Origin: Pararhizobium sp. | Lineage (GTDB): Bacteria; Pseudomonadota; Alphaproteobacteria; Rhizobiales; Rhizobiaceae | Assembly: GCA_030655075.1 (NCBI GenBank) | Contig: JAURWE010000126.1 | Span: forward strand, 5,302-69,301 | DNA length: 64,000 nt | Direction of reading: 5' to 3' | In this document: in pieces, positions 18,401-27,775 of the stretch | How positions within the stretch are numbered: the first letter of the stretch is position 1 | Layout of the letters: every line of letters begins with the position of its first letter | The notes under the pieces: generated by a model | What the model was told of the DNA's origin: nothing | The model's input: only the letters and a program-made list of their open reading frames with translations | Databases searched by the model: none | Position numbers and translations under genes: made by a program

Positions 18401-21400
18401 GGATCGATGGGTAGATAAACGCCGCCAGCAAGCATTACCCCTAGACAGGCCGCTACTCCCGACGGGCTGCGCGGCAACATGACTGCTACCACCGGCTGAT
18501 GACCGTCAAGCCCATGGGCCAGGGCCAGCACTTGCCTGGCATACTGCGACGCAGTCTCGAGCAGGCGAGCGTAACTCCAGGTCTCATCGTCACCCGCCGA
18601 AATCAGGGCAGTCGCCTGCGGATGAGCCAAGGCATTGTCGACAATTCGCACCAGGGTGGAGGGCGCAATGGTGCCTGGTTCAACACCCCACTGATGCAAA
18701 CGCTGACTGACCGCTGGCGGCAGCCTTGTCGCCTCTGACAGCGATACGGTGGTGTCTTTGGCAATGACCTCCAATGCGAAACGAAACTGCTCGAGCCAGG
18801 ACGACGCAAGCAGAGGTTCCAGTGCATCACAGCGATAGTCGACGCACAGCTGCAATTGATCTTTGTCACCCAACAATTGCATCTGCACCGGGTAATGCGT
18901 GTAAGCAGGCGTCAATGGGTAAGGCGAGAGTTCAAGATCGCCGAGGCGGATGTGCGCGTGCTCCCGTTCAAACGCAACATCGACGCCACCAGGCCCCGCA
19001 TCGAGGCCGGCCATTTCGAAGTAGGCGAACACGACATCGAAACAGGTGCCGGGCGTGCTTGCGCTAGCGGCAAGGTCCGTACCGAGTTGCGTCAAGGGCA
19101 TGGCTTCGTGGGCCAAGGCACTGGAGAGCCTGTCTCGAACAGCAACCAGCGCATCGTTGATCGGAGCGGCTAAATCGACCTGTGCATCCACCGGCACAAG
19201 ATTGGCGAACATGCCTACCGTTTCCTGATATCGCCCGGCGCGGTTGAGCAACGCGACGCCGTAGCGCACTCGCCGGCGACGCGTGAGCACCGCCAGACTG
19301 GCCTCCAGTGCCAGCTGCAGCACGCAGCCCACCGTGGTCCCGGCGCTGGCCGCCCTGGCCTGAATGGCTTTCACCAGGTCGGCAGGCAATTCGCTGCGCT
19401 CCCGGCGGGACTCGTACCGCTCAAGGCCGTGGGACAGCAGCGGCAAACGAGGGTCACCGGCTGGGTCCAATGTACCTTGCCAGAACGCCACATCCTTGCG
19501 TACCTGTTCTGAGGCCAGGTATGACTGGTGATCGAGGCAGTATTGCCCGTAGGCCACCGCGCCGGGTAACTGCGCCAGCGGTTCGTTGCGCGCGGCGGCC
19601 TGGTAACACGCCAGGAGATCACGCCATACCAGCAGGAACGACCAGAAATCAGCTACCGCATGATGCACTTGGAGCAACAGATACGACACGTTGTCGCTGC
19701 TGCGCAGCAGAACGACCCGGTAAAGGCGCGCCGCATCGGCCTCAAGGCCACGTGCCGCCCAAGCGTGCAGCCTGGCGCGGGCGCCGTCATCACCGTCCAG
19801 TTCTTCCAGTACCACTGGTTGGGTAGCTTCGCAGTCGACCACATAATCCAGCCCGGCCGCGCCAGAAAGCAGCTGGCTGCATAATGCTGCGTGCTTGAGC
19901 TCCAGCATGACCAATGCGCGCTGTAATACTTCAAGCTCGATCCCACCCGTAATCCGCACGGCGCGTTGCAGCGTATAAATCGGTGCCCCGGCCAATGTCT
20001 GGGCGAACACCAACGCACGTTGGTAATGAGTCGCCGGAAAACTGTTTCTGCCATAGGGAGCAGGCAGGGCGTCGGCCCGAGTTGCAGGTACGCGAATGTC
20101 TTCAAGCAGATCGCCCACACGGGCAGATGCATACATTCTGGCGCGGTTAAGCGCACAGCCAAAGCGGCGCTCCAGTTCGAACTGGATCCGCACGATGGTC
20201 AGCGAGTCTGCGCCCAACTCAACCAGCGTTCGCTCAACTTCAACCTGTTGCACCGATAGGCCGAGCAATCGAGCGATGATTTCCAGTGCAGGCCCAGACG
20301 TCTCTTGACCCTCCACGACAGCACCGACATCGGCTGCCAGCCGCGCATCACGGACACACAACGTCCCGAGCAACCGCCCGGCTTCAAACAACTCGCGTGC
20401 GCGCTCACGCTGCAGCTTGCCGCTGCTGGTACGTGGTAGTGGACGCGTGGTGAACAGCACGGCGGACACGGTAATCGGGAATAGGGCTTCGACCTTTGCC
20501 GCGCACGCCTCACCGAGTGCAGCGAACTCATCGACATTGATGGCCGACGCACGTACCTGGTAGACGAGGGTAAGGCTCTGACCGCCGTCCCGGCTGAATG
20601 CGCCCGCACAGTTGGGCGCGAAACGGGCGTCGAGCTGCGTCATGGCGAACTCGATGTCGGTAAAGAAATACTTGCGTCCTGCCACTGCAATCGCGCTGCC
20701 GACCCGACCCAGCACATGCAAACCGGAGCGTCCCATGTAGCCCAGGTCACCGGTGGCAAGGTAACTGCGGGAAGGATCCTGAGGCAGGACGTGCGCGAAC
20801 GCTTGCCGCTCGATGTGTCCGTTGTGCACATAACCGTCGGCCAGGCTCGACGCTGACACCCAGATCTCGCCAACCTGACCCGCCGCACATTCGCTGCGAT
20901 TCGCCGCATTGACGATTTTAATCACCGGGCCACCCTCCTCGGGTAGCCCACAACTGGCAAGTGCACCCAGGCTCTCAATTGACTCGCGCTCGACAGGCTT
21001 GTGCACCAGTCCTGGGGCGTCATGCGCCAACCCGCGCCGCGCAGTGACCAGCAAAGTCGCTTCCGCCATGCCATAGGCGGGGCACAGAGCCTGGGGATGG
21101 AAACCGTGACGGGAGAACCGCTCGGCGAAGGCCGCCAACGTGGCATGGCGTACAGCCTCTGCCCCGCACACCGCGCTGGACCAGCTCGAAAGGTCGATGC
21201 CTTGCAGCTCCTCTGGCGCAATATGCAGGCATAACTCATAAGCAAAGTTAGGCGCGCTGCTGACTGTGCCACCAAACTGATCGATTGCACGCAACCAGCG
21301 CGAAGGTCGCTGCATAAAGGTTGCAGGCAACATGTGCACGCTTGTCGCACCAAGGTGATAGGGCAGCAGCAACTTGCTGACCAACCCCATGTCGTGATGC

Positions 21401-22002
21401 AGCGGCAGCCAGTTGACGAACCTTGATTGTTCGCTGAAACCGAAAGTACGGACCAGCAATTCGAATTGCGTGTGCAGCGCCGTACGGCTCACCACCGACC
21501 CCTTGGGCTCCTGGGTGGAGCCAGAGGTGTACTGAACGAACGCGACAGGTGAATCAACCCGCGTAACTACCGGATACCCGCTCTCAAAACGGTCGCCGAT
21601 GCCCACCACCTTGATGGCGGTCTGCTCGCGCAACGTCTCGATTGCCGTATGCTCCTGGCGCATCGCATCGGTAAGCAGCAACGTGGCGCGTGAGTCACGT
21701 GCAATGGTGGCCAACTGACCGCCCACACTGTAACGGTTTAGGTTCGACGAAAGCCCGACCGGCACGGCACCGACGTATTGGCAAGCCAGAAAAGAGATTG
21801 CGAAACGCAGCGGATCGCGCAGCGTGATCAGCACGTGCTGCCCCTCGCGCAGGTCGCAGGCATGATAAAGAAACGCCGCGGCGTCGCGGACCGCATCGTC
21901 CAGTTCGTCGTAGCTGCACGATGTGGCGATGGTCTCGCCGTCGCGCAGGTAATGGAACATGTTCCTGCGAGCGGTTGCGGTTCGATCAAGCAGCGTGGTC
22001 AT
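15490..22002 (-). CDS. NRPS loading protein, AL-T-C-A(Ser)-T-C*, BlmVI-like
   Basis: 2170-aa synthetase starting with a fatty acyl-AMP ligase-type domain (residues 1 to about 570; YTSGSTQEPKG near 160, LPLHHDMGL shortly after). Then T1 (ELGADSLT near 598), C1 (HHAVADF near 782), A (TSGSTGQPKG near 1269), T2 (GGDSILAL near 1655) and C2 near 1859. The A code reads DVWHVSFIDK, essentially the serine code DVWHLSLIDK. In C2 the HHxxxDG motif is replaced by ADAALDG, so the catalytic His is missing. BlmVI of bleomycin has the same plan, with an acyl-ligase-like domain, carrier and Ser module, but ends with an extra A domain that is absent here. The ATG at 22002 has AAGGG upstream. It should begin the chain with an acyl group on Ser (inference). 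Confidence 0.93.
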   Translation of the reverse strand: MTTLLDRTATARRNMFHYLRDGETIATSCSYDELDDAVRDAAAFLYHACDLREGQHVLITLRDPLRFAISFLACQYVGAVPVGLSSNLNRYSVGGQLATIARDSRATLLLTDAMRQEHTAIETLREQTAIKVVGIGDRFESGYPVVTRVDSPVAFVQYTSGSTQEPKGSVVSRTALHTQFELLVRTFGFSEQSRFVNWLPLHHDMGLVSKLLLPYHLGATSVHMLPATFMQRPSRWLRAIDQFGGTVSSAPNFAYELCLHIAPEELQGIDLSSWSSAVCGAEAVRHATLAAFAERFSRHGFHPQALCPAYGMAEATLLVTARRGLAHDAPGLVHKPVERESIESLGALASCGLPEEGGPVIKIVNAANRSECAAGQVGEIWVSASSLADGYVHNGHIERQAFAHVLPQDPSRSYLATGDLGYMGRSGLHVLGRVGSAIAVAGRKYFFTDIEFAMTQLDARFAPNCAGAFSRDGGQSLTLVYQVRASAINVDEFAALGEACAAKVEALFPITVSAVLFTTRPLPRTSSGKLQRERARELFEAGRLLGTLCVRDARLAADVGAVVEGQETSGPALEIIARLLGLSVQQVEVERTLVELGADSLTIVRIQFELERRFGCALNRARMYASARVGDLLEDIRVPATRADALPAPYGRNSFPATHYQRALVFAQTLAGAPIYTLQRAVRITGGIELEVLQRALVMLELKHAALCSQLLSGAAGLDYVVDCEATQPVVLEELDGDDGARARLHAWAARGLEADAARLYRVVLLRSSDNVSYLLLQVHHAVADFWSFLLVWRDLLACYQAAARNEPLAQLPGAVAYGQYCLDHQSYLASEQVRKDVAFWQGTLDPAGDPRLPLLSHGLERYESRRERSELPADLVKAIQARAASAGTTVGCVLQLALEASLAVLTRRRRVRYGVALLNRAGRYQETVGMFANLVPVDAQVDLAAPINDALVAVRDRLSSALAHEAMPLTQLGTDLAASASTPGTCFDVVFAYFEMAGLDAGPGGVDVAFEREHAHIRLGDLELSPYPLTPAYTHYPVQMQLLGDKDQLQLCVDYRCDALEPLLASSWLEQFRFALEVIAKDTTVSLSEATRLPPAVSQRLHQWGVEPGTIAPSTLVRIVDNALAHPQATALISAGDDETWSYARLLETASQYARQVLALAHGLDGHQPVVAVMLPRSPSGVAACLGVMLAGGVYLPIDPTMPASRRDYMLRDSGAVAVIAQAGSLPLEIALPMIDAEQGMDAMQALDALPYQALPGDAAAYLLYTSGSTGQPKGVLISHRALDNRLDWMIDRLALSRADVFVQKTIWTFDVSLWEILAPLALGAKAVCIQPAHERFPETVAAAIAQHGVTVAHFVPSVLGHWLGIEGVCQALAGLRQVVCSGERLLEAQARAFFDAAPQVRLYNFYGPTEAGIDVTYAQVHAHQASISIGRPAPNCEVSIVDGHGLAVLPGAEGELVVGGPQVAIGYVGKAMLSATQFTPSPLGSLSRCYRTGDRVRFDASGNIHYLGRQDGQVKVAGYRIELAEIEQAISSLAGVRNAVVLLDEVAGAERLCAFLQVEEHTDLTPRDVEAHVRAWLPEFMVPREWRLLTHWPLLASGKADSAQLRSLLVRENGLLPVDEAHDLRSQLAGQWQRVLGGAPPLDEDDFFACGGDSILALHFIGRLRAAGIALSVQTLFRHSSFGAMHAQIENTSWCVSPSEPIAPFSLLSERDRAILATDDVEDAYPLSYLQRGILFKYFNDDHYEVFVTTLELVTPWDERAMHSALKNVTAEHGFLRTCIDIERFDEPIQIVRRCVELPLVVEDLTTLPAEQRQARLDAWISAEKKRAFAWEAAPHFRCSVHLLDSERFQLTFADAALDGWCVATVLTELLQAYSAYRALQQPLVDQQRRLSYAEFVALEQQALTSSTQRHFWSQLLANSKFNQADLPPTAPSAVHSRLTWQVEPQWVERLETIGQAAGVPLKNLLMAVHFSALSSVTGVPEQCSGMEFNGRPELSGGERCVGVFNNLLPIAINLQGSTWRQLMETCFETERSYLPYRRFPYAQLVAMNGGRTLFDTLFVYTHFHVYRGLLHMPLHVASHYASDQTYVPLTIHFNRDHGGEGLRILFDYDARRVDVTHVERLRAVIVRTLHSLARCDSIDEALAEIVFPGPPLPVSSSLNVTLDDQYA

Positions 22003-22226
22003 GCTCGAGCCCTTTCCAGAGAGTCATGCGACAACGCGCACTTGCGGCCAGGACCGACACTGTCATCGGATAAAAGCCCGTGCCCTGCGTCGAACCACGA
22101 CGCCGGAAAAAAGACACTGTTCTGCTTCCCGGGGAGAAGGAACTTGATGTTCGACTGCATTGCATTCTCGCTTGGCTGTTCAGTTCCATTGAGCTGCGCC
22201 CTCTCGTGATTCCGAGAGCGACGCAA

Positions 22227-23741
22227 TCAATCCTTGATGTTCAACACCACTAGTCGTTCGACGATACGCTCGGCATCGCGTGCGATATGACCCACGCTTT
22301 GTGCATCCGGAAAAGTGCCGATCAACAGCGGCCCCATCGCAAACAGGCGACCGGCGCCCGCCTCCAAGGACGCTCGTGCCGGCAACATCTCGCAGGTGCG
22401 CGCATTCACGCGCACTCCACCCAATTCGACCGATCTGCCCGCGTCATGGGCATACACCCCGCACGCCAAGCCGCTATCGTACAACTGCCGTAGCAAAGGC
22501 GAGGCGCTATGGGCAAGCCGCGTGTCAGACCCGGCGGCCGCTACGACAAAATCAAACTCACCGACGTGCCTGCTCCTCCCGCTTTCATCCGCCAGACTGA
22601 GGCTATGCACACGGCGTTCGTTGCTGTAATCGAGCTGATAGCCCGCAGGCGCAGCCAGGGTGCAAAGTACTCCGCGGTCAAACAGAGCGTCCAGGCGCAG
22701 CGCATTTTCACGCGCCATCGGCATAGCGGCCCGGTAGTAACGCGAACGTATCGACAGGAAGCGGAGTTTGTCCCGATCAGTGAAGTCAGCGAAGGCTTCG
22801 CTCAACAGCGGCAACCCACCGAAAAGCGCGGTTTGCCATGCAATCACAGCGCCTCCGGCTGTTTCCTGAAGATCCCGCTTCAAGCGTTCTGCGGATTCGC
22901 CGGCACAGAGCCGGCGTAACTCTGCTTCCAGCGAGGTCTCTGGCACTGCCTCTGTGCCGCCCTCAAAAGCGACCTGCAGAATCATCCGCTCGATCTCATC
23001 CAGGCCAAACCTGTTGCCAGCGCATCGTTGCAGAACCGTATCAGACAGCACACGCCGGCTGAGCGTATCAACATCCAGCGCGGGCGGCGGCGCGCCCCAC
23101 ACCTTGGGTAACTCACCGCTGCCAGAGAGCACGCTCATGCGCAATCGGGCCGGGTCCGTACCGAAATTCGCATCCAGACCGGCCACCACGTCAACGGCCG
23201 TCAGATAGCTGCCCAACACCAAGACATCGGCCCTCCCCGTCGCCACACGCGCCTGAACACGCTCGCACAGCGCACGGAACGGCCACGGGCGCAGGTGCGC
23301 CTGGCCGACGAAACGTTGTTCGGCAAAGGCGCTATGCCCGATTGCCAGAACCACATGCCGGGCCTGGTACAGGGCGCCTTTGTCACTGCGCAGGGTCCAG
23401 CCCTGGCCGGCGCGCTCAACCGAGCTGATAAGGGTTGCGCTCCTGCTTGTGACGCTAACCCCCAGGCTGACGAGAAAGGCGACGATCTGCTCGAACCGCT
23501 TCAGTTCGCCCCGACCGACCTCCGCCCTCCGCGAAGGTGTGGCAAGACTCGACACGTGAACGTCACTGACATTGTCCGGGCACCAGGCCAGTCCGGTGCC
23601 CCATCCGTGTCCCTGCTCATAGATCCCGATAGTCAACGTGGAAGGGAGTCGTCCCGCCACGACCGCATGGGCTATGCCCAACAGCAGATACTTGGCTGAC
23701 TGGCCTCCTCCGACGATAGCCAGGCTTTCGAACATATCCAT
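22227..23741 (-). CDS. FAD/NAD(P)-binding protein (flavin-dependent oxidoreductase)
   Basis: 504-aa protein with an N-terminal dinucleotide fold (IVGGGQSAKYLLLG, near residues 8-21) and a second nucleotide-binding motif (VLVLGSYLTAVDVV) around residue 175. It resembles the FAD-NAD(P)-binding family PF13454, some members of which sit near N- or C-hydroxylating enzymes. I cannot name its substrate. It begins directly after the stop of the preceding NRPS gene (TGAATG arrangement), so it belongs to the operon. The ATGs at 23741 and 23735 are both possible. Options include N-hydroxylation of a second amine or oxidation of a carrier-bound residue; neither is shown by the sequence. A 224-bp gap follows before the BlmVI-like gene. 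Confidence 0.75.
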   Translation of the reverse strand: MDMFESLAIVGGGQSAKYLLLGIAHAVVAGRLPSTLTIGIYEQGHGWGTGLAWCPDNVSDVHVSSLATPSRRAEVGRGELKRFEQIVAFLVSLGVSVTSRSATLISSVERAGQGWTLRSDKGALYQARHVVLAIGHSAFAEQRFVGQAHLRPWPFRALCERVQARVATGRADVLVLGSYLTAVDVVAGLDANFGTDPARLRMSVLSGSGELPKVWGAPPPALDVDTLSRRVLSDTVLQRCAGNRFGLDEIERMILQVAFEGGTEAVPETSLEAELRRLCAGESAERLKRDLQETAGGAVIAWQTALFGGLPLLSEAFADFTDRDKLRFLSIRSRYYRAAMPMARENALRLDALFDRGVLCTLAAPAGYQLDYSNERRVHSLSLADESGRSRHVGEFDFVVAAAGSDTRLAHSASPLLRQLYDSGLACGVYAHDAGRSVELGGVRVNARTCEMLPARASLEAGAGRLFAMGPLLIGTFPDAQSVGHIARDAERIVERLVVLNIKD

Positions 23742-26711
23742 TCAGCTATCAGGCTTCAATTGCATATCGATATGAGCTGCCAGAGCGGCAATACTCGGCG
23801 CATCGATCACACTGCCAAGAGACAGGCTGATGCCAAATTTCTCGCGCAGGGCCACAATCAGGCGACTGAATGAAAGTGAATGACCACCATTCATGAAGAA
23901 GTTGTCATGTACACCTACCTGCTCGACGTCCAGCACCGAGCACCAGCATTGTGCCACGCCAACCTCTGTCGGGGTCCTGGGCGCCACGTATGTGGACTCC
24001 AGTTGCGCCTGTGCGATTGCCGCCAGCGCGCGGCGGTCGACCTTGCCATGCGCATCCAGCGCCAAGGTGTCGAGAACAATGATCCTGGCCGGGCACATGC
24101 TCATGGGCAAGCGCAGCCGCAATGCAGCGTTCAAGGCGTCGACACTGAAATGGTTGGCCGACACCGGGACGACACAGGCCACCAGGCTCACCGCAGGCTC
24201 GCGCAGTTGTATCAGTGTGGCGTCCCTCACAGATCGCTCGGCTTTGATAGCCGCGAGGACTTCAGCGCTGTCGATACGCACACCATTGATCTTCAACTGA
24301 TCGTCCCGACGCGCGACAAACTCGATGTTACCATTCGGCAGGCGGCGTGACAGATCGCCTGTCACATACATCCGCGCACCCGGCCGATGGCTGAACGGGT
24401 CCGGCACAAACGCATGGGCGGTAGCGCCTGGAGCCCCCACCAGGCCCCTGGCCAGACCCGCTCCGCCAATACACAACATGCCGCAGCTACCCAGAGGCAC
24501 CGGCCGAAGTGCGCGATCAACAACGTAGAAGACGTACCCATCCAAGGGCTCGCCGATCGGCACTGTACGGGGATACGCGTCTCGGGCGGCACGAAACAGG
24601 CTGGCATTGATACAGGTCTCGGCAGGGCCGTAAGCATTGACCAATGTCCCGCCTCGCTCCACCACCGCCGCAACCAGCGACCCATCCAGCGGTTCTCCCC
24701 CGACAAGCACATGCGCCGGTTTAGCCAACGCGTCGGCGCCGCCCACCCGCAGGCAGCGCGCGAGCAGGCTTGGCGTCATCTGCACGATGCTGATCGGGCG
24801 TTGCTCGAGCGCAGCGATAATCGCCCGCTCCGAAGAAGCTTCCAGGGGGCCCATCACGAGCAGCCGCGCACCGGCACAAAATGCGAGCATCCACTCCCAT
24901 AGCGAAGCATCGAAGGTCGCGGTGGTACGTCCCAACACAATCGCACCGGGTTCGAGGGGTAACTGCCGAGTCAATGCGGCCAACTGGTTGGCCAGCGCAC
25001 GGTGCGAGACAGCAACGGCACGCGGCTCCCCGCTGGTGCCGGAGGTAAAGATAACGTAGGCCAGCAGGTCGGGATGCAGTGGCGGGCGCAGCTGCGACGG
25101 TGCGCACGCTGTCATGGGCATGCCATGCGTGCGCAGGCCTCCATCGGGGTCGACGATCACCCGGACCCCCGTGCGCTCGATAATCTGCTGCATACGTGCT
25201 TGCGGCAGGTTTTCACCCAGCGCGACAAAGTGTGCCCCCAGGCGCCATACCGCCAGTGCGGCGACCAGATAGCGCAGCGGATCAGACACCGTTAACCCAA
25301 CACATTGCTCAATGCCAACACCGCATTGCTCCAGCGTGCGCACCTGTTCTTCGACAAGCAACCCCAGCTCACGGTAAGTCCATGAGCGTGCTCCATACTC
25401 AATGGCAATGGTTTGGGCATGCTGATCGATGACCTCATTGATACGTTCAGGCACCGACTGCGGCGCGGTCTCGTCACTACCGCCAACCTGCGTAACGCTG
25501 GATTGCTCCGCGAGTGCATCAGGGGCTTTCAATTGCCCGACCGACGCCATCACATCGTCGCTCGCCCGCATCAACGTTCTGTGCAATTGGCCGAGTAAGA
25601 AATCCAGCGTGGCTTGCGAATAGCACGCCGCATCGGCACAAAGCGCAAGCGCCGGCTGCGGCCCCCGCACGAAAATTGCTTCGAGGCAACTCGACGGGGC
25701 GAACGAAGGGTGCAGATGCTCACGGCAGCTTGTGTCCTGGCCATCGAAATGTTGCAGGGTGCGCGTGGAAAACCGCGCGCCGAGACGGTCGGCATCGATC
25801 GAGAGATGCTGCTCGAAGAAACACTCCTTCCACTCCCCGCCCTCCTCCAACTGTTTATCGACATGCTTGGCCAGGCTGGCAAAAGGGCTGCTATCTGCGA
25901 CGTTGAACGTCATCGGCAATTCAAAACCCAGCCGCCCGAGCAGGTCGCCGAATCCCTCGTCAGCACTATCTGCAACCACCACGACCAGGTCCTTGGTTTC
26001 CTCTGGGAGAAGGCGCTCCAGCACGACCAGCCAACTACTCAGCACCAACGCATCAATGGATACCCGCAGTCGTGCGGCAATCGACTCCAGGCGCTGTGCA
26101 AAGATCGGTTCCAGACTTAGCGTGCTGAAAGAGGCTCTCCAGGGTGCGACTGTCTCCAGGCGCTCGCCGATGCGCAGGTCACACAGCGGACGAAAAGATA
26201 ATGCCATCCGTGTCCAAAACTGTTTGCCGAACTGCGCCTCCGGGCTGGCCATCAGTTCGCGTTGCCACTGTACATAATCCAGATAGCTGGACTGCTCATC
26301 CGCCCCTTTCACCACACCCTGGGCGCATTCAAGCACCCGGTGCACAAAACGGGACAAGCCGTCAGCATCAAATACCCAAGGACGCGCAACCGCTATCAGC
26401 CACGCCGCGCCGTTGATCGATACCTGCGTCAACGCACAGGGACAGTCACCCTGGCGCAGCACTTGCACTATGCGCTCACACGCGCGATCGAGGCTGGATG
26501 CCTGGGCCATGTCGACGGGGCAGCGTTGCTCCATGCCCGGTAACGGAATATTGGCCTCAAGTAGCAGATCGCCAGCCCACTGACGCAGTTTCTCAACGGG
26601 AATTTCATTTGATAGAGAGAACGTGCTGCAGATGACTTCTGCACGGCCTTCGCTGAAGGAACCACGGCCATAGGCCTGAAGTTGCGGCAACGAAAGAGAA
26701 GAAAGGCTCAT
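23742..26711 (-). CDS. NRPS, C*-A-T with inactive-looking C domain
   Basis: 989-aa single module. The N-terminal 430 residues align in layout with a condensation domain, but the HHxxxDG site near residue 114 reads RPWVFDADG, so both histidines are gone. The A domain follows (FTSGTSGEPR near 558) and a carrier ends the protein (GGHSLSFS near 941). I read the A code as DAWQLGAINK. It partly resembles the glutamine code DAWQFGLIDK, but I would not assign it. The gene starts with an ATGA overlap on the TauD-like gene. A free-standing C-domain protein is encoded two genes upstream (27768-29390), which could supply the missing condensation activity (inference). Confidence 0.88.
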   Translation of the reverse strand: MSLSSLSLPQLQAYGRGSFSEGRAEVICSTFSLSNEIPVEKLRQWAGDLLLEANIPLPGMEQRCPVDMAQASSLDRACERIVQVLRQGDCPCALTQVSINGAAWLIAVARPWVFDADGLSRFVHRVLECAQGVVKGADEQSSYLDYVQWQRELMASPEAQFGKQFWTRMALSFRPLCDLRIGERLETVAPWRASFSTLSLEPIFAQRLESIAARLRVSIDALVLSSWLVVLERLLPEETKDLVVVVADSADEGFGDLLGRLGFELPMTFNVADSSPFASLAKHVDKQLEEGGEWKECFFEQHLSIDADRLGARFSTRTLQHFDGQDTSCREHLHPSFAPSSCLEAIFVRGPQPALALCADAACYSQATLDFLLGQLHRTLMRASDDVMASVGQLKAPDALAEQSSVTQVGGSDETAPQSVPERINEVIDQHAQTIAIEYGARSWTYRELGLLVEEQVRTLEQCGVGIEQCVGLTVSDPLRYLVAALAVWRLGAHFVALGENLPQARMQQIIERTGVRVIVDPDGGLRTHGMPMTACAPSQLRPPLHPDLLAYVIFTSGTSGEPRAVAVSHRALANQLAALTRQLPLEPGAIVLGRTTATFDASLWEWMLAFCAGARLLVMGPLEASSERAIIAALEQRPISIVQMTPSLLARCLRVGGADALAKPAHVLVGGEPLDGSLVAAVVERGGTLVNAYGPAETCINASLFRAARDAYPRTVPIGEPLDGYVFYVVDRALRPVPLGSCGMLCIGGAGLARGLVGAPGATAHAFVPDPFSHRPGARMYVTGDLSRRLPNGNIEFVARRDDQLKINGVRIDSAEVLAAIKAERSVRDATLIQLREPAVSLVACVVPVSANHFSVDALNAALRLRLPMSMCPARIIVLDTLALDAHGKVDRRALAAIAQAQLESTYVAPRTPTEVGVAQCWCSVLDVEQVGVHDNFFMNGGHSLSFSRLIVALREKFGISLSLGSVIDAPSIAALAAHIDMQLKPDS

Positions 26712-27775
26712 GGATGTTCTTCCTGAACAAGTAACGAATTATGCAGTTGTGCCCATTCAACGCGGTCAAGTTGAGCAAAATAAAGGGTTCTCACTCCTTC
26801 GTATGGAGTGCGGCCATGAGCTACGCAAAGGTTATCGACCAAGAGCACATCACCAGCCTGCCATTCAACTGACAGTGTATTGGCCTCATAAGCCTGCCCG
26901 ATCGCCGCGAGCGTGTCGAGCGCAATAGGCGTTCCATCGGCATGACAGGTGTCATTGACCAGCAGGTCCGCACCGGCATCCGTAAGCAGCGCTTGCCGAG
27001 CGTGTTCCGGCAGATTCGAATGGTGAAAGAAATACAGGTGGTTGATCCAACTGGCCTTGCCGGTGCGGGGATGGATACCCACACATGGCCGCGTCTGTGT
27101 GGTCGTCAGCACGTCATTGCTTTTCCATTCGAGTGAGATTCCATCACTCAAAGCCATCGCTTCGACGCTCGCCCGGTCATTCACGCCAAACGCTTGCCTC
27201 CAGGACATGCCGAAGTTCGGATGGTAGGTACGCATCAGACGATAGCCGTGGCCGGCGAATGAGGCCTTGACGGGTTCGGGTAGCGCCCGCCATACCGCTC
27301 GGCCATCAGCAAGCAAGGTCGCTCCCCCGGTATGAGAAGGTTGACCGCAATAAAACAGCAACTTTGCCGGCATCGTTTTCTGATAGGAGCATTCGTTGTG
27401 AAAGGCGATGGGGTATCGCCCCGGGTATTCGGTCGCGGTATACACGTTGCCAGCGATGTGACTGCGTGGAGAGGTCTCCTCTCGACTTTCACAGGCGCCG
27501 TGGCCGACCCACTGGCCCAGCAGTTCGAGTTCGCGTGCGCCCCCCACTTCGAAGCCGCGAAACAACAGGGCACCACGCTCATCGAGCAGGGCATTGATGT
27601 GTGCACAATGACGTCGGAAAACCTCTGCCAACCGGGTCCCTGACTTAACCGGAGTGAACGTCGACATGAACGGTCTCTCGTCACCAACGTGCAGCACAAG
27701 ATCCTTCCAGGTGTCCGCCGTCGCGGCCGTAGCGGCCCCGGCAGTCCGCGAGAAACGCTTCTTCCATTCATGCAT
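26708..27775 (-). CDS. TauD/SyrP-like Fe(II)/2-oxoglutarate oxygenase
   Basis: 355-aa non-heme iron oxygenase of the TauD/TfdA fold. The proximal ligand pair is in HNECSY (His-x-Glu). The distal His lies in DNLCVAHGR, followed by the Arg (GVR) expected to bind 2-oxoglutarate. SyrP, of the same group, beta-hydroxylates carrier-bound Asp in syringomycin synthesis, so a similar on-carrier hydroxylation is likely. It overlaps the stop of the C-domain gene by 8 bp (ATGCATGA) and the start of the C*-A-T NRPS by 4 bp, so it may act on that module (inference from position). Confidence 0.85.
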   Translation of the reverse strand: MHEWKKRFSRTAGAATAATADTWKDLVLHVGDERPFMSTFTPVKSGTRLAEVFRRHCAHINALLDERGALLFRGFEVGGARELELLGQWVGHGACESREETSPRSHIAGNVYTATEYPGRYPIAFHNECSYQKTMPAKLLFYCGQPSHTGGATLLADGRAVWRALPEPVKASFAGHGYRLMRTYHPNFGMSWRQAFGVNDRASVEAMALSDGISLEWKSNDVLTTTQTRPCVGIHPRTGKASWINHLYFFHHSNLPEHARQALLTDAGADLLVNDTCHADGTPIALDTLAAIGQAYEANTLSVEWQAGDVLLVDNLCVAHGRTPYEGVRTLYFAQLDRVEWAQLHNSLLVQEEHP

